Part shown: positions 29,096-37,312 of the stretch, one piece after another
Numbering within the stretch: position 1 is the stretch's first letter
Layout of the letters: the number at the start of each line of letters is the position of its first letter
From: Proteiniclasticum ruminis DSM 24773
GTDB taxonomy: Bacteria > Bacillota > Clostridia > Clostridiales > Clostridiaceae
NCBI RefSeq assembly: GCF_000701905.1
Contig: NZ_JNKC01000001.1
Coordinates: 372,001 to 436,000, forward strand
DNA: 64,000 nucleotides
Reading direction: 5' to 3'
Notes under the pieces: generated by a model
Database searches by the model: none
The model's input: the letters and a program-made list of their open reading frames with translations, nothing else
Told to the model about the DNA's origin: nothing
Made by a program: the position numbers and the translations under genes

Positions 29096-29557
29096 TTGAA
29101 AAAAATAATATTCTCTATCACCCTGCTGGCCCTTCTAACACTATTCTTGTCCGCTTGCGCTGTAGAACCCGCTTCTCCATTGCAGAACGGTTCTTACTCT
29201 GTCACTTTTGATGATTTTGACTCCACTGGATGGAAAGCATATCTCGTACTGTACGTGAAAGACCAGAAAATCGAGAATGTGGAGTATGATTACATAGGTT
29301 CCTCCGCAAACGGAGGTATACTGAAATCCGAAGACTCCTCCTACGCAGAAGCAATGTTCTCTGTTGCAGGAACCAAACCGGAACTCTATATCCGTCAGTT
29401 GGTGGAGAGCCTTTTAACTCATCAGGATCCGGACAAGATAGAAACCGTATCCGGCGCCACCACTTCCACCAAAGACTTCAAGAGATTCGCAGAGTTCGCT
29501 ATTGAAGCAGCAAAAAAAGGGGATACATCACCCATTATAGTCTCTCAAAATGAGTAA
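29096..29557 (+). CDS. FMN-binding lipoprotein (PplA/EET-like)
   Basis: The 153-residue lipoprotein has a signal peptide with lipobox LSAC (C21) and one FMN-binding domain. The motif VSGATTST carries the Thr to which ApbE/FmnB enzymes attach FMN covalently. It would sit on the outer face of the membrane as a one-domain electron carrier, simpler than the two-domain PplA of Listeria. It starts with TTG six bases after GGAGGG; a -10-like TATGAT lies near 29059. It is divergent from the broken EetA-like gene, and no ApbE gene lies in the window. Confidence 0.87.
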   Translation: MKKIIFSITLLALLTLFLSACAVEPASPLQNGSYSVTFDDFDSTGWKAYLVLYVKDQKIENVEYDYIGSSANGGILKSEDSSYAEAMFSVAGTKPELYIRQLVESLLTHQDPDKIETVSGATTSTKDFKRFAEFAIEAAKKGDTSPIIVSQNE

Positions 29558-29588
29558 AGTAAGCACAAAAATGTGCTTACTTTTTTTA
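29556..29588. terminator. Terminator between lipoprotein and PBP genes
   Basis: The stem AAAGTAAGCACA / TGTGCTTACTTT is followed by T-rich sequence on the plus strand. Confidence 0.85.
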
Positions 29589-32498
29589 TGGTTGGGTTTC
29601 ATTTTCCTCATCTGCTGCTGTATCTGCTTCAGTGTCGTCCCCTTCTACTTTATCCTCATAAGATGAGATGGGTTCCGGCAGTTCATACTCATACTGACGT
29701 ACGTAATCAGGATACTCTGTTTTCAGTTTCTCCTCAAAATACTCTTCAAAAACAGCCAACGCTGCAGGTACAACAAATGCACCTCTTGTTACGTCATATA
29801 TCACAACTGCCACGACGATTTCAGGATCATCGATAGGTGCCACAGCCGTATACAAACCAAAGGCATCACGCCCTAGCTCTTGCTGATTCTCCTTAAATGT
29901 ACCTGTACCTGTTTTTCCGCCAGTTGCAATCGGAAAATCTTTAAGTGTAGCGTAACTACCACCACCCGGCAGTGTTGAAGCTCGGAGTCCATTAAGCAGT
30001 GCATTCACTGAAGACTCTTTGATTCCCGTTTCTTCCAGCACTACAGGTTCATTTTCCTGAATGACATTCCCCTCGGTATCTGTTATTCTCTGAACCAGAT
30101 TTGTCTTATACCGTGTTCCGCCATTGACTATAGTGGCAAGAGCATTGGCAATCTGAAGAAGTGACGTCTGGTTATCACCCTGTCCAATGGAAGAGTTTAA
30201 GACATTTCTGGGGCTTATGATCTCTGTGGTCTGATCATATACGATCTTAGCTGCAATCTGCTCTGCGTAAAATTTAGAAGATTCCAGCCCATTCGCTTCT
30301 TCTTCCGGCAGTATTGCAATATATTCTTCAAAGGCTTTTCGAAGACTCTGCACCACCTCGGCATAGTCCTGTCTGACATAGTTGTTCGCATCGTCAATAG
30401 AAATATCAAAGGCATTTCTGACCGCTTCTTTGATCTTTTCTTTCCCGAGCGCTTTCTTTTCCTCATCCGCACGGTTTACACCGATATCAATCGGTGCAAA
30501 ACTGCGGCCGGTGTTCCTTGCTTTTCCCGCATTCAAGAAAGCCACAACATCAAACATAAAGAGCCTCTTCGTAATCTCCACTTTAGAATAATGATTGTAT
30601 ACATTTCCTGATATATTCTCATTGATTTCTAAACCGGTCGTACTATGGGGCTTCTCTTCTGGATTGTATCCCATGCCAAGTTTCCATGCCCATTCAGCTA
30701 TAGCATTGAGTCCTTTTGCTTTGTAGAGTCTATATCCTACATCAGCAAAGAAGACGTTGGAGGATTTGGCCAGAGCTTTTGCCATATTGATATTTCCATA
30801 AGCTCCTCCACCATCATTGGTGATGGGATTCCCGACCTGATCATTGGTATAAGCTCCGTCGTCGCGAATGAGTGTATTTGGTGTCAGAACTCCTTCTTCA
30901 AGGGCAGCAAGGCCTGTTATGACCTTAAACGTGGACGCTGAGGGTATAAGACCCTGAGTGGCGTAATTAAATAATGGTTTTGCATAGATGTCATTGAAAT
31001 CCGACACAGTGCCATCCGCATTGAACCGAAAGAGATCTTCCGGCACCGCCGGCCTTGTTTCGCCGGTTTTTGCATTCACAGTAGTTCTTAGATTCATTTT
31101 ACGGATCAGCTCTTCTGCATAAGCTTTATAATCCGGGGTGAAGAATTCCTTGTACATTTCACTCGTAAGTCTTCCGGGAACAGCAAAAAGATTGGGATCA
31201 TAACTTGGATTGCTTGCCATCGCCAGTATATTTCCAGTATCTGCCTCCATCACAACAATAGCACCTCTTGTGGCATTGGTGGAATTCTGTGTATATCCAA
31301 CAACTCTGTGCACCGTATTCACTTGTGAGTACTCGTAAATCAGGTCACTCAAAACCCTTTCCGCCGTATACTGAAGATTTGCATCCAAGGTGAGCTGAAC
31401 ATTATTTCCAGGATAAGTCCCGAGTTCAAACAGTTCACTGATGGTTCTTCCGTTTTTATCCACTTCAACGGTTTTTACACCCTTGCTGCCACGAAGCCAA
31501 TCCTCATAGGCGGATTCAATGCCTGAAACACCAATGTAATCTTTGGAAATATCATATCCTTTTTCCATATAGGAGTTCTGAGAACCCGCTGGAATAGGAT
31601 TGAGGTAGCCGATGACATGAGCAGCCGTAGCCTGATAAGGATACAGTCTGATTGGATTTGTCTCCACATCAATACCAGGAAGCTTACTTAACTGTTGAAG
31701 GAAGGTGAAGGCTGTCTCTTCTTTCATGTTGCTCATAAGCGTCACTGCTTTAGAGCCTTGATAACTTTCCATTCTAATGCTGTCTCTAATAACCAGATAA
31801 GCCCTGATGGTTTGCCAGTCGAACTTTTTCAGGAGCTCTTCATGTATTTCACGTCCGGACATCTTATCATAGAGCTTTTTTTCTTCAGCAGATGGAGAAA
31901 GTGCATCGTAAAGCTTATAAAATTCAATGAGATAGAAGTAGGTTTCTTCTGGAGAAAATTCTAGTATCAGTTCATCCAGCCTATCCGTTTCTTTTTCATT
32001 CAGCTCAGATATTTTGCTTTTACCCGTCTCTTCACGCAATACAGTATTGAAAAGATAGTCATTGATACCACGATCCTTCTTCCATCTCAATTCAGATTTA
32101 TTAATGAAATCAGGGTCCTCAGATCCAAATTCAAATCGGAAAGGATCTGTCTTCAGACTGAACTTGTCATTGATATCTTCTCCACTGTTCTTCAAAAGTG
32201 CACGCACCTCATCAATGGTCTGATACAGAACTTTTCTAGACTCCGTGGTATCCACATAAATCAGATTATAACTTTTCAGAGACGTCGCAAGAACTCTACC
32301 ATCCGCATCCAAAATTTCCCCTCTTGGAGCTGAATAATCGATGTTTTTGATAAACTCCACATTGGCTCTGGCAGAATATTCTTCTCCATGAATCATCTGA
32401 AGAGTCACCATCTCATTAATCAGCAAAGAGAATATCATAATCATAATGATCAAAAGTCCTGTATATCTGTTGAATTTCTTTTTCTTCTTATTATTCAT
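29586..32498 (-). CDS. Class B penicillin-binding protein (PBP2-like), unusually long
   Basis: This transpeptidase cross-links peptidoglycan. It has a short cytoplasmic tail, one membrane helix (TGLLIIMIMIFSLLINEM) and a dimerisation domain starting YSAPRGEILDADGRVLA. The catalytic serine is in SASTFK, followed by SSN (AKSSNVFFADVG) and KTG (GGKTGTG). At 970 residues it is about 300 longer than usual PBP2. The extra length includes a helical stretch after the first domain, a segment of about 100 residues between SSN and KTG, and an acidic tail. It has its own AAGGTGAG site and no RodA or MreCD neighbour. Confidence 0.92.
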   Translation of the reverse strand: MNNKKKKKFNRYTGLLIIMIMIFSLLINEMVTLQMIHGEEYSARANVEFIKNIDYSAPRGEILDADGRVLATSLKSYNLIYVDTTESRKVLYQTIDEVRALLKNSGEDINDKFSLKTDPFRFEFGSEDPDFINKSELRWKKDRGINDYLFNTVLREETGKSKISELNEKETDRLDELILEFSPEETYFYLIEFYKLYDALSPSAEEKKLYDKMSGREIHEELLKKFDWQTIRAYLVIRDSIRMESYQGSKAVTLMSNMKEETAFTFLQQLSKLPGIDVETNPIRLYPYQATAAHVIGYLNPIPAGSQNSYMEKGYDISKDYIGVSGIESAYEDWLRGSKGVKTVEVDKNGRTISELFELGTYPGNNVQLTLDANLQYTAERVLSDLIYEYSQVNTVHRVVGYTQNSTNATRGAIVVMEADTGNILAMASNPSYDPNLFAVPGRLTSEMYKEFFTPDYKAYAEELIRKMNLRTTVNAKTGETRPAVPEDLFRFNADGTVSDFNDIYAKPLFNYATQGLIPSASTFKVITGLAALEEGVLTPNTLIRDDGAYTNDQVGNPITNDGGGAYGNINMAKALAKSSNVFFADVGYRLYKAKGLNAIAEWAWKLGMGYNPEEKPHSTTGLEINENISGNVYNHYSKVEITKRLFMFDVVAFLNAGKARNTGRSFAPIDIGVNRADEEKKALGKEKIKEAVRNAFDISIDDANNYVRQDYAEVVQSLRKAFEEYIAILPEEEANGLESSKFYAEQIAAKIVYDQTTEIISPRNVLNSSIGQGDNQTSLLQIANALATIVNGGTRYKTNLVQRITDTEGNVIQENEPVVLEETGIKESSVNALLNGLRASTLPGGGSYATLKDFPIATGGKTGTGTFKENQQELGRDAFGLYTAVAPIDDPEIVVAVVIYDVTRGAFVVPAALAVFEEYFEEKLKTEYPDYVRQYEYELPEPISSYEDKVEGDDTEADTAADEENETQP

Positions 32499-32713
32499 AT
32501 ACTCACCTTAGTTTTATTTGAAAGATTCCGCTAGGATCTCAATATATTTCTCGTCTTCCATCTTAGAATAAATCACTCAAAACAGTATACCTGAAAGTTC
32601 TTAAGAAGACATTAATCCCTTGTGAAAAACAAAGGATGATTTCTATTTGCTGTATTGATTTTATAGTATAATATTTTTGATAGTATTCTTTATAATCTAC
32701 ACCTTCACCAAGT

Positions 32714-32792
32714 TTTAAGGTTTATCCTTCTTCAATTTAAGGTGTTGAACATAAAATAGAACTAATAGCTAAAATTCCGGTGACTGAACCGG
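32714..32792 (+). promoter_or_regulatory. Repeats upstream of the response-regulator gene
   Basis: TTTAAGGT occurs twice as a direct repeat (32714-32721 and 32736-32743), exactly 22 bases apart, the phasing used by OmpR-type dimers. A separate inverted repeat CCGGT-GACTGA-ACCGG (32777-32792) ends ten bases before the ribosome binding site. The gap 32499-32811 holds no gene. TATAAT-like boxes occur near 32680-32690. Confidence 0.4.
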
Positions 32793-32811
32793 TCAGCCAA
32801 TGGAGGTACCA

Positions 32812-33507
32812 ATGGAAAAACAGACAATACTAATTGTAGATGACGAAAAGGAAATCAGAGATCTCATTGAAATTTATCTGAGCAATGAAGGATATGAAAC
32901 AATCAAAGCGAGCAATGGAGCAGAAGCATTGGAAACCGTCGAAAAACATCATGTGGATCTTATTATTCTTGATATCATGATGCCTAAGAAAGATGGTATT
33001 CAAGCATGTATGGAGCTTCGCAAGACCAAAAACATGCCAGTGATCATGCTTTCTGCAAAAAGTCAGGATATGGATAAGATTCTTGGGCTCACTTCAGGTG
33101 CGGATGACTATCTCACCAAACCATTCAATCCGCTGGAGCTCATCGCACGCGTAAAGTCACAGCTGAGAAGATATTATACATTGAATGCGGATAGACCTAG
33201 AAATGACAGTGTACTGACTTTGGATGATATTACCATCAACATCAATACCAGAGAAGTCAAAAAGGGAAATGATTCCATTAAGCTTACCAAAACAGAGTTC
33301 GATATGCTGGAGTATATGACAAGAAATACTGGCATTGTGCTTTCTGTTGAAAAAATATACGAAAATGTATGGAAAGAAGAGTTTCTTGAGTCCGAAAATA
33401 CAGTGATGGTTCATATCAGAAAACTTCGCGAAAAAATCGAAGATGACCCTAGAAACCCAAGATATATCAAAACCGTTTGGGGAGTAGGATACAAAGTTGA
33501 AAAATAA
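32812..33507 (+). CDS. OmpR/PhoB-family response regulator
   Basis: The 231-residue regulator has a receiver domain with D10-D11, phosphoacceptor D54 (ILDIMMPKKDG) and Lys in LTKPF. The C-terminal winged helix is LTKTEFDMLEYM...VHIRKLREKIEDDPRNPRYIKTVWGVGYK. It looks like the VanR/ResD kind seen in clostridia. The ATG at 32812 is five bases after GGAGG; an ATG at 32800 overlaps that site. The partner kinase overlaps its 3' end. Confidence 0.93.
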   Translation: MEKQTILIVDDEKEIRDLIEIYLSNEGYETIKASNGAEALETVEKHHVDLIILDIMMPKKDGIQACMELRKTKNMPVIMLSAKSQDMDKILGLTSGADDYLTKPFNPLELIARVKSQLRRYYTLNADRPRNDSVLTLDDITININTREVKKGNDSIKLTKTEFDMLEYMTRNTGIVLSVEKIYENVWKEEFLESENTVMVHIRKLREKIEDDPRNPRYIKTVWGVGYKVEK

Positions 33508-35119
33508 GTTCATGAAGTCACGAAATAAGAAACCCATCCAAAAGGAAAGCAGGATTGACCGTTTCTTTTTGAGAATGGATAATTTCATACGCGCTAAAAT
33601 CAGCAGCAACATCCAGCTTGAACTGATTTTTGCAGTGGCATTCTGTTTGGTTCTGGCTTTTCTTGCGTACAACATCACTTTTAATATGACAAGAAAAGTA
33701 ACGTTAAACCAGTTCATCTCCTATGAACAGGGAATGCATGACATCTCCGCTTCTGCCAATGACATCGCGGAGCGCATGCTGAACGATCTCCGCTATAAAG
33801 AAGAGGATGAAATCACCCAGGAAATGCGCGACAATGCCCGATATCCTTCTGAAAACAATCCGGATGCCAAGCAGTTCAATCTGGAGCAGGCCATGCAAAA
33901 CCTTATTATGGATTTCGCAAGGACAAACACCTTGAAGCTTATGGTTACAGATTTACAAGGAGAAATTCTGTTTAAAACCGATAACGTCACAGAAGCTCGA
34001 GTGGATATTTTTTCCGTTATAAAATCAGCCTACGACATTGATTTTTATAAAGATGGCCAAATTGACGAAGACAGCGCTGGTGAACTGATTTTTGTGTATC
34101 CGATGAACTTCTTGAAGCGCGATATCTATCTGATCATCAAAGATACACCCATCGCTGATATTCAGACAACTCCCTACTATACCTACAACACTTCCCTATC
34201 CATCTTTGTAGGTTTCTTTTTCTTTATCTCGGGATTTCTGATCCTTACAAAAAATAAAATGGACTATATTCAGGAACTGTCTAACACAGTAAGAGTCATC
34301 TCCACTGGGAACTTGAAACATAAAGCTCCAGTAAAAGGAAACGACGAACTTACTCATCTGGCGAAGAGCATCAATCTCATGGCTCAGGATATAGACGAGC
34401 GTATTGAAGAAGAAAGAAACCTCGAAAAAACCAAGCAGGAGCTGATCACAAATGTCTCCCATGATTTGCGTACGCCGCTCACTTCGATAATCGGATATCT
34501 TGGACTCGCAAAATCAGAAAAAATAAGCCCAGAACAGAAAAATGAGTATATCGATATCGCCTATTCCAAATCGGAACGCCTGAAAGAACTGATCAGTGAG
34601 CTTTTTGAGTATACGAAGCTTCAAAGCCCTGACAACAAATCTGTCTTTTCACCGGTGAACGTGGTGGATCTTCTGGATCAGCTCATTGAAGAAATGATTC
34701 CAATTGCAGAAGAACGGGGAATCCAGATTCAAAAAAACGCAAAATCCAAAGATGTTGTGCTGCAAGCTGATGTCCCTCAGCTCGTCAGGCTCTTTGAAAA
34801 CCTCATTTCCAATGCAATCAAGTACGCTTACACAAACGATCCCATTCTGATTACGGTAGATGGCGCTGACGCCAACGGTTTTTCCACCCTGACGTTTGAG
34901 AATACCATTGATCATATCACTGATGAGGAAATCGAAAAAATGTTTGAGCGTTTTTATAGACTTGAAAAAAGCAGATCCAGTGAAACTGGAGGAAGCGGTT
35001 TAGGCCTTGCCATCTCAGAGAGTATTGTGCATCTTCATCAAGGCAGAATCTATGCAAAGAAGCTGACAGATCAGAGGATCAGCATCATTGTGCAGCTGCC
35101 TGTCATCCAAACCAGCTGA
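33497..35119 (+). CDS. Membrane sensor histidine kinase
   Basis: The 540-residue kinase has two membrane helices (LELIFAVAFCLVLAFLAYNI and SIFVGFFFFISGFLIL) around an extracellular sensor of about 150 residues. A HAMP linker follows, then the H-box NVSHDLRTPLTSIIGYL, N-box LFENLISNAIKYA and G-box GGSGLGLAISES. The start is a TTG overlapping the regulator gene by 11 bases; the ATG at 33512 is the alternative. The signal is unknown. The pair resembles VanS/VanR-type systems in overall plan, but no van genes are present. Confidence 0.92.
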   Translation: MKNKFMKSRNKKPIQKESRIDRFFLRMDNFIRAKISSNIQLELIFAVAFCLVLAFLAYNITFNMTRKVTLNQFISYEQGMHDISASANDIAERMLNDLRYKEEDEITQEMRDNARYPSENNPDAKQFNLEQAMQNLIMDFARTNTLKLMVTDLQGEILFKTDNVTEARVDIFSVIKSAYDIDFYKDGQIDEDSAGELIFVYPMNFLKRDIYLIIKDTPIADIQTTPYYTYNTSLSIFVGFFFFISGFLILTKNKMDYIQELSNTVRVISTGNLKHKAPVKGNDELTHLAKSINLMAQDIDERIEEERNLEKTKQELITNVSHDLRTPLTSIIGYLGLAKSEKISPEQKNEYIDIAYSKSERLKELISELFEYTKLQSPDNKSVFSPVNVVDLLDQLIEEMIPIAEERGIQIQKNAKSKDVVLQADVPQLVRLFENLISNAIKYAYTNDPILITVDGADANGFSTLTFENTIDHITDEEIEKMFERFYRLEKSRSSETGGSGLGLAISESIVHLHQGRIYAKKLTDQRISIIVQLPVIQTS

Positions 35120-35200
35120 TAGAAGCTGCCTACTATATATTTCTCGGATTTCATACTATAATATAAAAAAAGCTAATTCAATGTCTAACGGAGGAACTAT

Positions 35201-36127
35201 ATGGATATACTCAAAAAGGTCTTCAATAGAAAATTCATCTATGCTTATATTTTTCTATTGTTACTCCTTGTATTTTTGTACTTCAACAACAAATATCAGA
35301 AGGACGAAATCTTTTACGGAATGATCTACATTCTGGTCGGTTTTATGATTTCACTGTTCTACGTACTGAAAGATTTTATTTACACGCCTGACAGACTTCA
35401 GTATAAACAGGTGATCATGGAAGATGCACTTTTTAATCATAAAGGTGAAATTATAGAAGATTTCGAAGCATACCCACTTTATGATGAATTCATCGCTTTT
35501 CACCTTTCCCGAAAAGATGAGGACCCCTATAACGATACCGTCACTTCCCTTCAGGCAGTGCGTTATAAAAAGAGTAAGATGATAGACTCTCTTTATATTC
35601 CACTGAAACCCGAAGACCCTTTATTGAATAAATATGTCATCCCATTAAACGAAGCCATCGGCAGATTTCTAAGATATGCAGACAGTTTACCTATAATCAT
35701 CTACAACCAGCCCTTCACCCATACTTATCTGAACATCAAACTGGATAAAGAAGTTCATATTTCTTTTATCGATGCAATGAAGATGAGTAAAGATCTCTAC
35801 GGCATCACAAACAAACCCATCTCACATCTTCAGAAGTATCTTGGGTTTTACAATCTGGGCGGAGATCTCGTCAAGGACGCGAAAGTAGTAGGTGCAATTT
35901 ATCTCGACTATATTTACACGGTATCAAAACACCGCGCAAAATCCGAAAAAAAGTCTGGATTGAAGCCACTTACAAGTTTAACTCAGAAAATAAAAAGCAC
36001 CACAAATCCTGTTCCCGAAAAATCTGAAGTGAATGCTCCACAGCCAAAAATCAGCCCAAAGCCTTCGCATGAACACACCAGTTCCAACTTAAAGGAAGAG
36101 ACCGTCAAGAAACCATCAAATACATAG
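35201..36127 (+). CDS. Unknown membrane protein with a degraded DnaQ-like exonuclease fold
   Basis: The 308-residue protein has two N-terminal membrane helices (about residues 12-28 and 36-58), a globular middle and a low-complexity Lys/Pro/Ser tail. The middle follows the DnaQ (DEDD) order. YDEFIAFHLSRKD stands where FVxxDxET would be, LQAVRYKKSKMIDSLYIPLKPEDPL is similar to the second-strand region, and IIYNQPFTHTYL stands in place of AHNxxFD. IDAMKMSKDLYG and LGGDLVKDAKVVGAIYLDYI are like the end of the domain. Most catalytic acids are gone, so it is probably not a nuclease. It follows the histidine kinase after 81 bases. This fold call is my pattern reading only. Confidence 0.6.
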   Translation: MDILKKVFNRKFIYAYIFLLLLLVFLYFNNKYQKDEIFYGMIYILVGFMISLFYVLKDFIYTPDRLQYKQVIMEDALFNHKGEIIEDFEAYPLYDEFIAFHLSRKDEDPYNDTVTSLQAVRYKKSKMIDSLYIPLKPEDPLLNKYVIPLNEAIGRFLRYADSLPIIIYNQPFTHTYLNIKLDKEVHISFIDAMKMSKDLYGITNKPISHLQKYLGFYNLGGDLVKDAKVVGAIYLDYIYTVSKHRAKSEKKSGLKPLTSLTQKIKSTTNPVPEKSEVNAPQPKISPKPSHEHTSSNLKEETVKKPSNT

Positions 36128-36138
36128 CAGGTGATTGT

Positions 36139-36411
36139 ATGAAGCGATATCTCATCATATTTCAAGGCCGTGTTCAAGGTGTCGGGTTCCGATTCTTTAC
36201 GTATGAAACTGCAACTCGTCTCAAGATGACTGGAAAAGTGCGGAATATGACAAACGGCCATGTAGAATGTGAAGTCCAAGGAGATTCTGAGGCTTTTCAG
36301 CGTTTCTTCGCACTCCTTATGAAGGGGAACGGTTTCCTCAAGATTGAGGATTACACACTGAAAGAGTTGCCCGTGATTCCCGAAGAGCAGTCCTTTAAAA
36401 TTGTTGGCTGA
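36139..36411 (+). CDS. acyP: Acylphosphatase
   Basis: The 90-residue enzyme hydrolyses acyl phosphates. It has the GRVQGVGFR loop with R18 and the VRNMTNGHVE strand with N36, the two catalytic residues. It starts 12 bases after the preceding gene, behind AGGTG, and is likely co-transcribed with it. A terminator follows. Confidence 0.95.
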   Translation: MKRYLIIFQGRVQGVGFRFFTYETATRLKMTGKVRNMTNGHVECEVQGDSEAFQRFFALLMKGNGFLKIEDYTLKELPVIPEEQSFKIVG

Positions 36412-36430
36412 TTTCTACAAGCTTTCTACA

Positions 36431-36462
36431 AGAAGTATTCGCAATTGTGAATACTTCTTTTT
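36431..36462 (+). terminator. Terminator after acylphosphatase
   Basis: The stem AGAAGTATTC / GAATACTTCT is followed by TTTTT. Confidence 0.85.
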
Positions 36463-36518
36463 ATATGGTCATTTCTTTGATATACTACTATCAGAATAAT
36501 TAGAAAAAGAGGTGTATT

Positions 36519-36764
36519 ATGGATCAACCACGAAAAGCCGGAAACAGTCCGATTCTTGTAGAAATGAACGCAAGAGAAACTCGCTATTGGTGTGCTTGCG
36601 GAAAAAGCGCTTCACAGCCTTTCTGTGATGGCAGCCACAAAGGCACAACAGATATTATACCTGTCTTGTTCACTGTAGAGGAAAGCGGTACCAAGGCACT
36701 CTGCAACTGCAAGCAGACAAAAACTCCTCCCTACTGTGATGGCTCACATCTTACTGCGGACTAA
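36519..36764 (+). CDS. Double-CDGSH iron-sulfur protein
   Basis: The 81-residue protein has two CDGSH motifs, each C-x-C-x8-C-x3-H: C25, C27, C36, H40 and C62, C64, C73, H77. Each should bind one [2Fe-2S] cluster with a His ligand, as in mitoNEET-related miner proteins. There is no signal peptide, so it is cytosolic; the redox role is unknown. It starts after AAAGAGGTG and stands alone between two terminators. Confidence 0.93.
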   Translation: MDQPRKAGNSPILVEMNARETRYWCACGKSASQPFCDGSHKGTTDIIPVLFTVEESGTKALCNCKQTKTPPYCDGSHLTAD

Positions 36765-36780
36765 GTCATAACATAAGAGA

Positions 36781-36828
36781 AAACGAAAAAGAAACTCTCC
36801 CAAGCGGAAGAGTTTCTTTTTCGTTTCA
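36781..36828. terminator. Terminator between CDGSH and RpiB-like genes
   Basis: An 18-base perfect stem AAACGAAAAAGAAACTCT / AGAGTTTCTTTTTCGTTT with a ten-base loop, usable on both strands. Confidence 0.88.
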
Positions 36829-36840
36829 ATGATTATTTTA

Positions 36841-37287
36841 TTAGATTTTCAAATTTTCGAGCTCAGTAATCCGATCCACTTTTGCTTGGGATCCTCCACC
36901 TGAAAAATCAGATTCCAGCCATATATCCAAAAGGTATGTGGCCAGTTCGGGAGCAACTACTCTGGCACCCATGGTCATTATCTGGCAATTATTGCTTTTT
37001 CTAGACCTTTCAGTAGAATAGGGGTCATGACATACAGCTGCACGTATCCCTGGCACTTTATTGGCTGTGATGGCCATACCTATTCCTGTCCCACAAAGGA
37101 GAACACCTCTTTCGTATCCTCCATCGGCAACTTCACTGGCCACGGTATAAGCGACATCCGGATAAAGTACGGATTCATCTTTAAGTGATCCAAAATCCTT
37201 CACCTCAATACCTTTTGTTTCTAAATGCTTTATTAAAATATGCTTCAGATCATATGCTGCTTCATCGCAACCGATTGCTATTCTCAT
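36841..37287 (-). CDS. RpiB/LacAB-family sugar-phosphate isomerase with altered active site
   Basis: This 148-residue paralogue of RpiB keeps the base C65 and T67 (LLCGTGIGMAITANK) and D8. The His pair of true RpiB is changed: E9 in CDEAAYDLK instead of H9, and S98 in SRKSNNCQ instead of the ring-opening acid H98. Loss of that acid fits a substrate that cannot form a ring, such as a four-carbon 4-phosphate (erythrulose 4-phosphate type). That substrate is inference. It is the last gene of the kinase operon, 25 bases after the kinase stop. Confidence 0.85.
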   Translation of the reverse strand: MRIAIGCDEAAYDLKHILIKHLETKGIEVKDFGSLKDESVLYPDVAYTVASEVADGGYERGVLLCGTGIGMAITANKVPGIRAAVCHDPYSTERSRKSNNCQIMTMGARVVAPELATYLLDIWLESDFSGGGSQAKVDRITELENLKI

Positions 37288-37312
37288 TCTTCTTTCGTTC
37301 CTTTCTCTGATC

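Noticed and set aside
36841..37287. Second copy of ordinary ribose-5-phosphate isomerase B
   Set aside because: Both His positions that mark true RpiB are replaced, and the gene belongs to a kinase/dehydrogenase operon.
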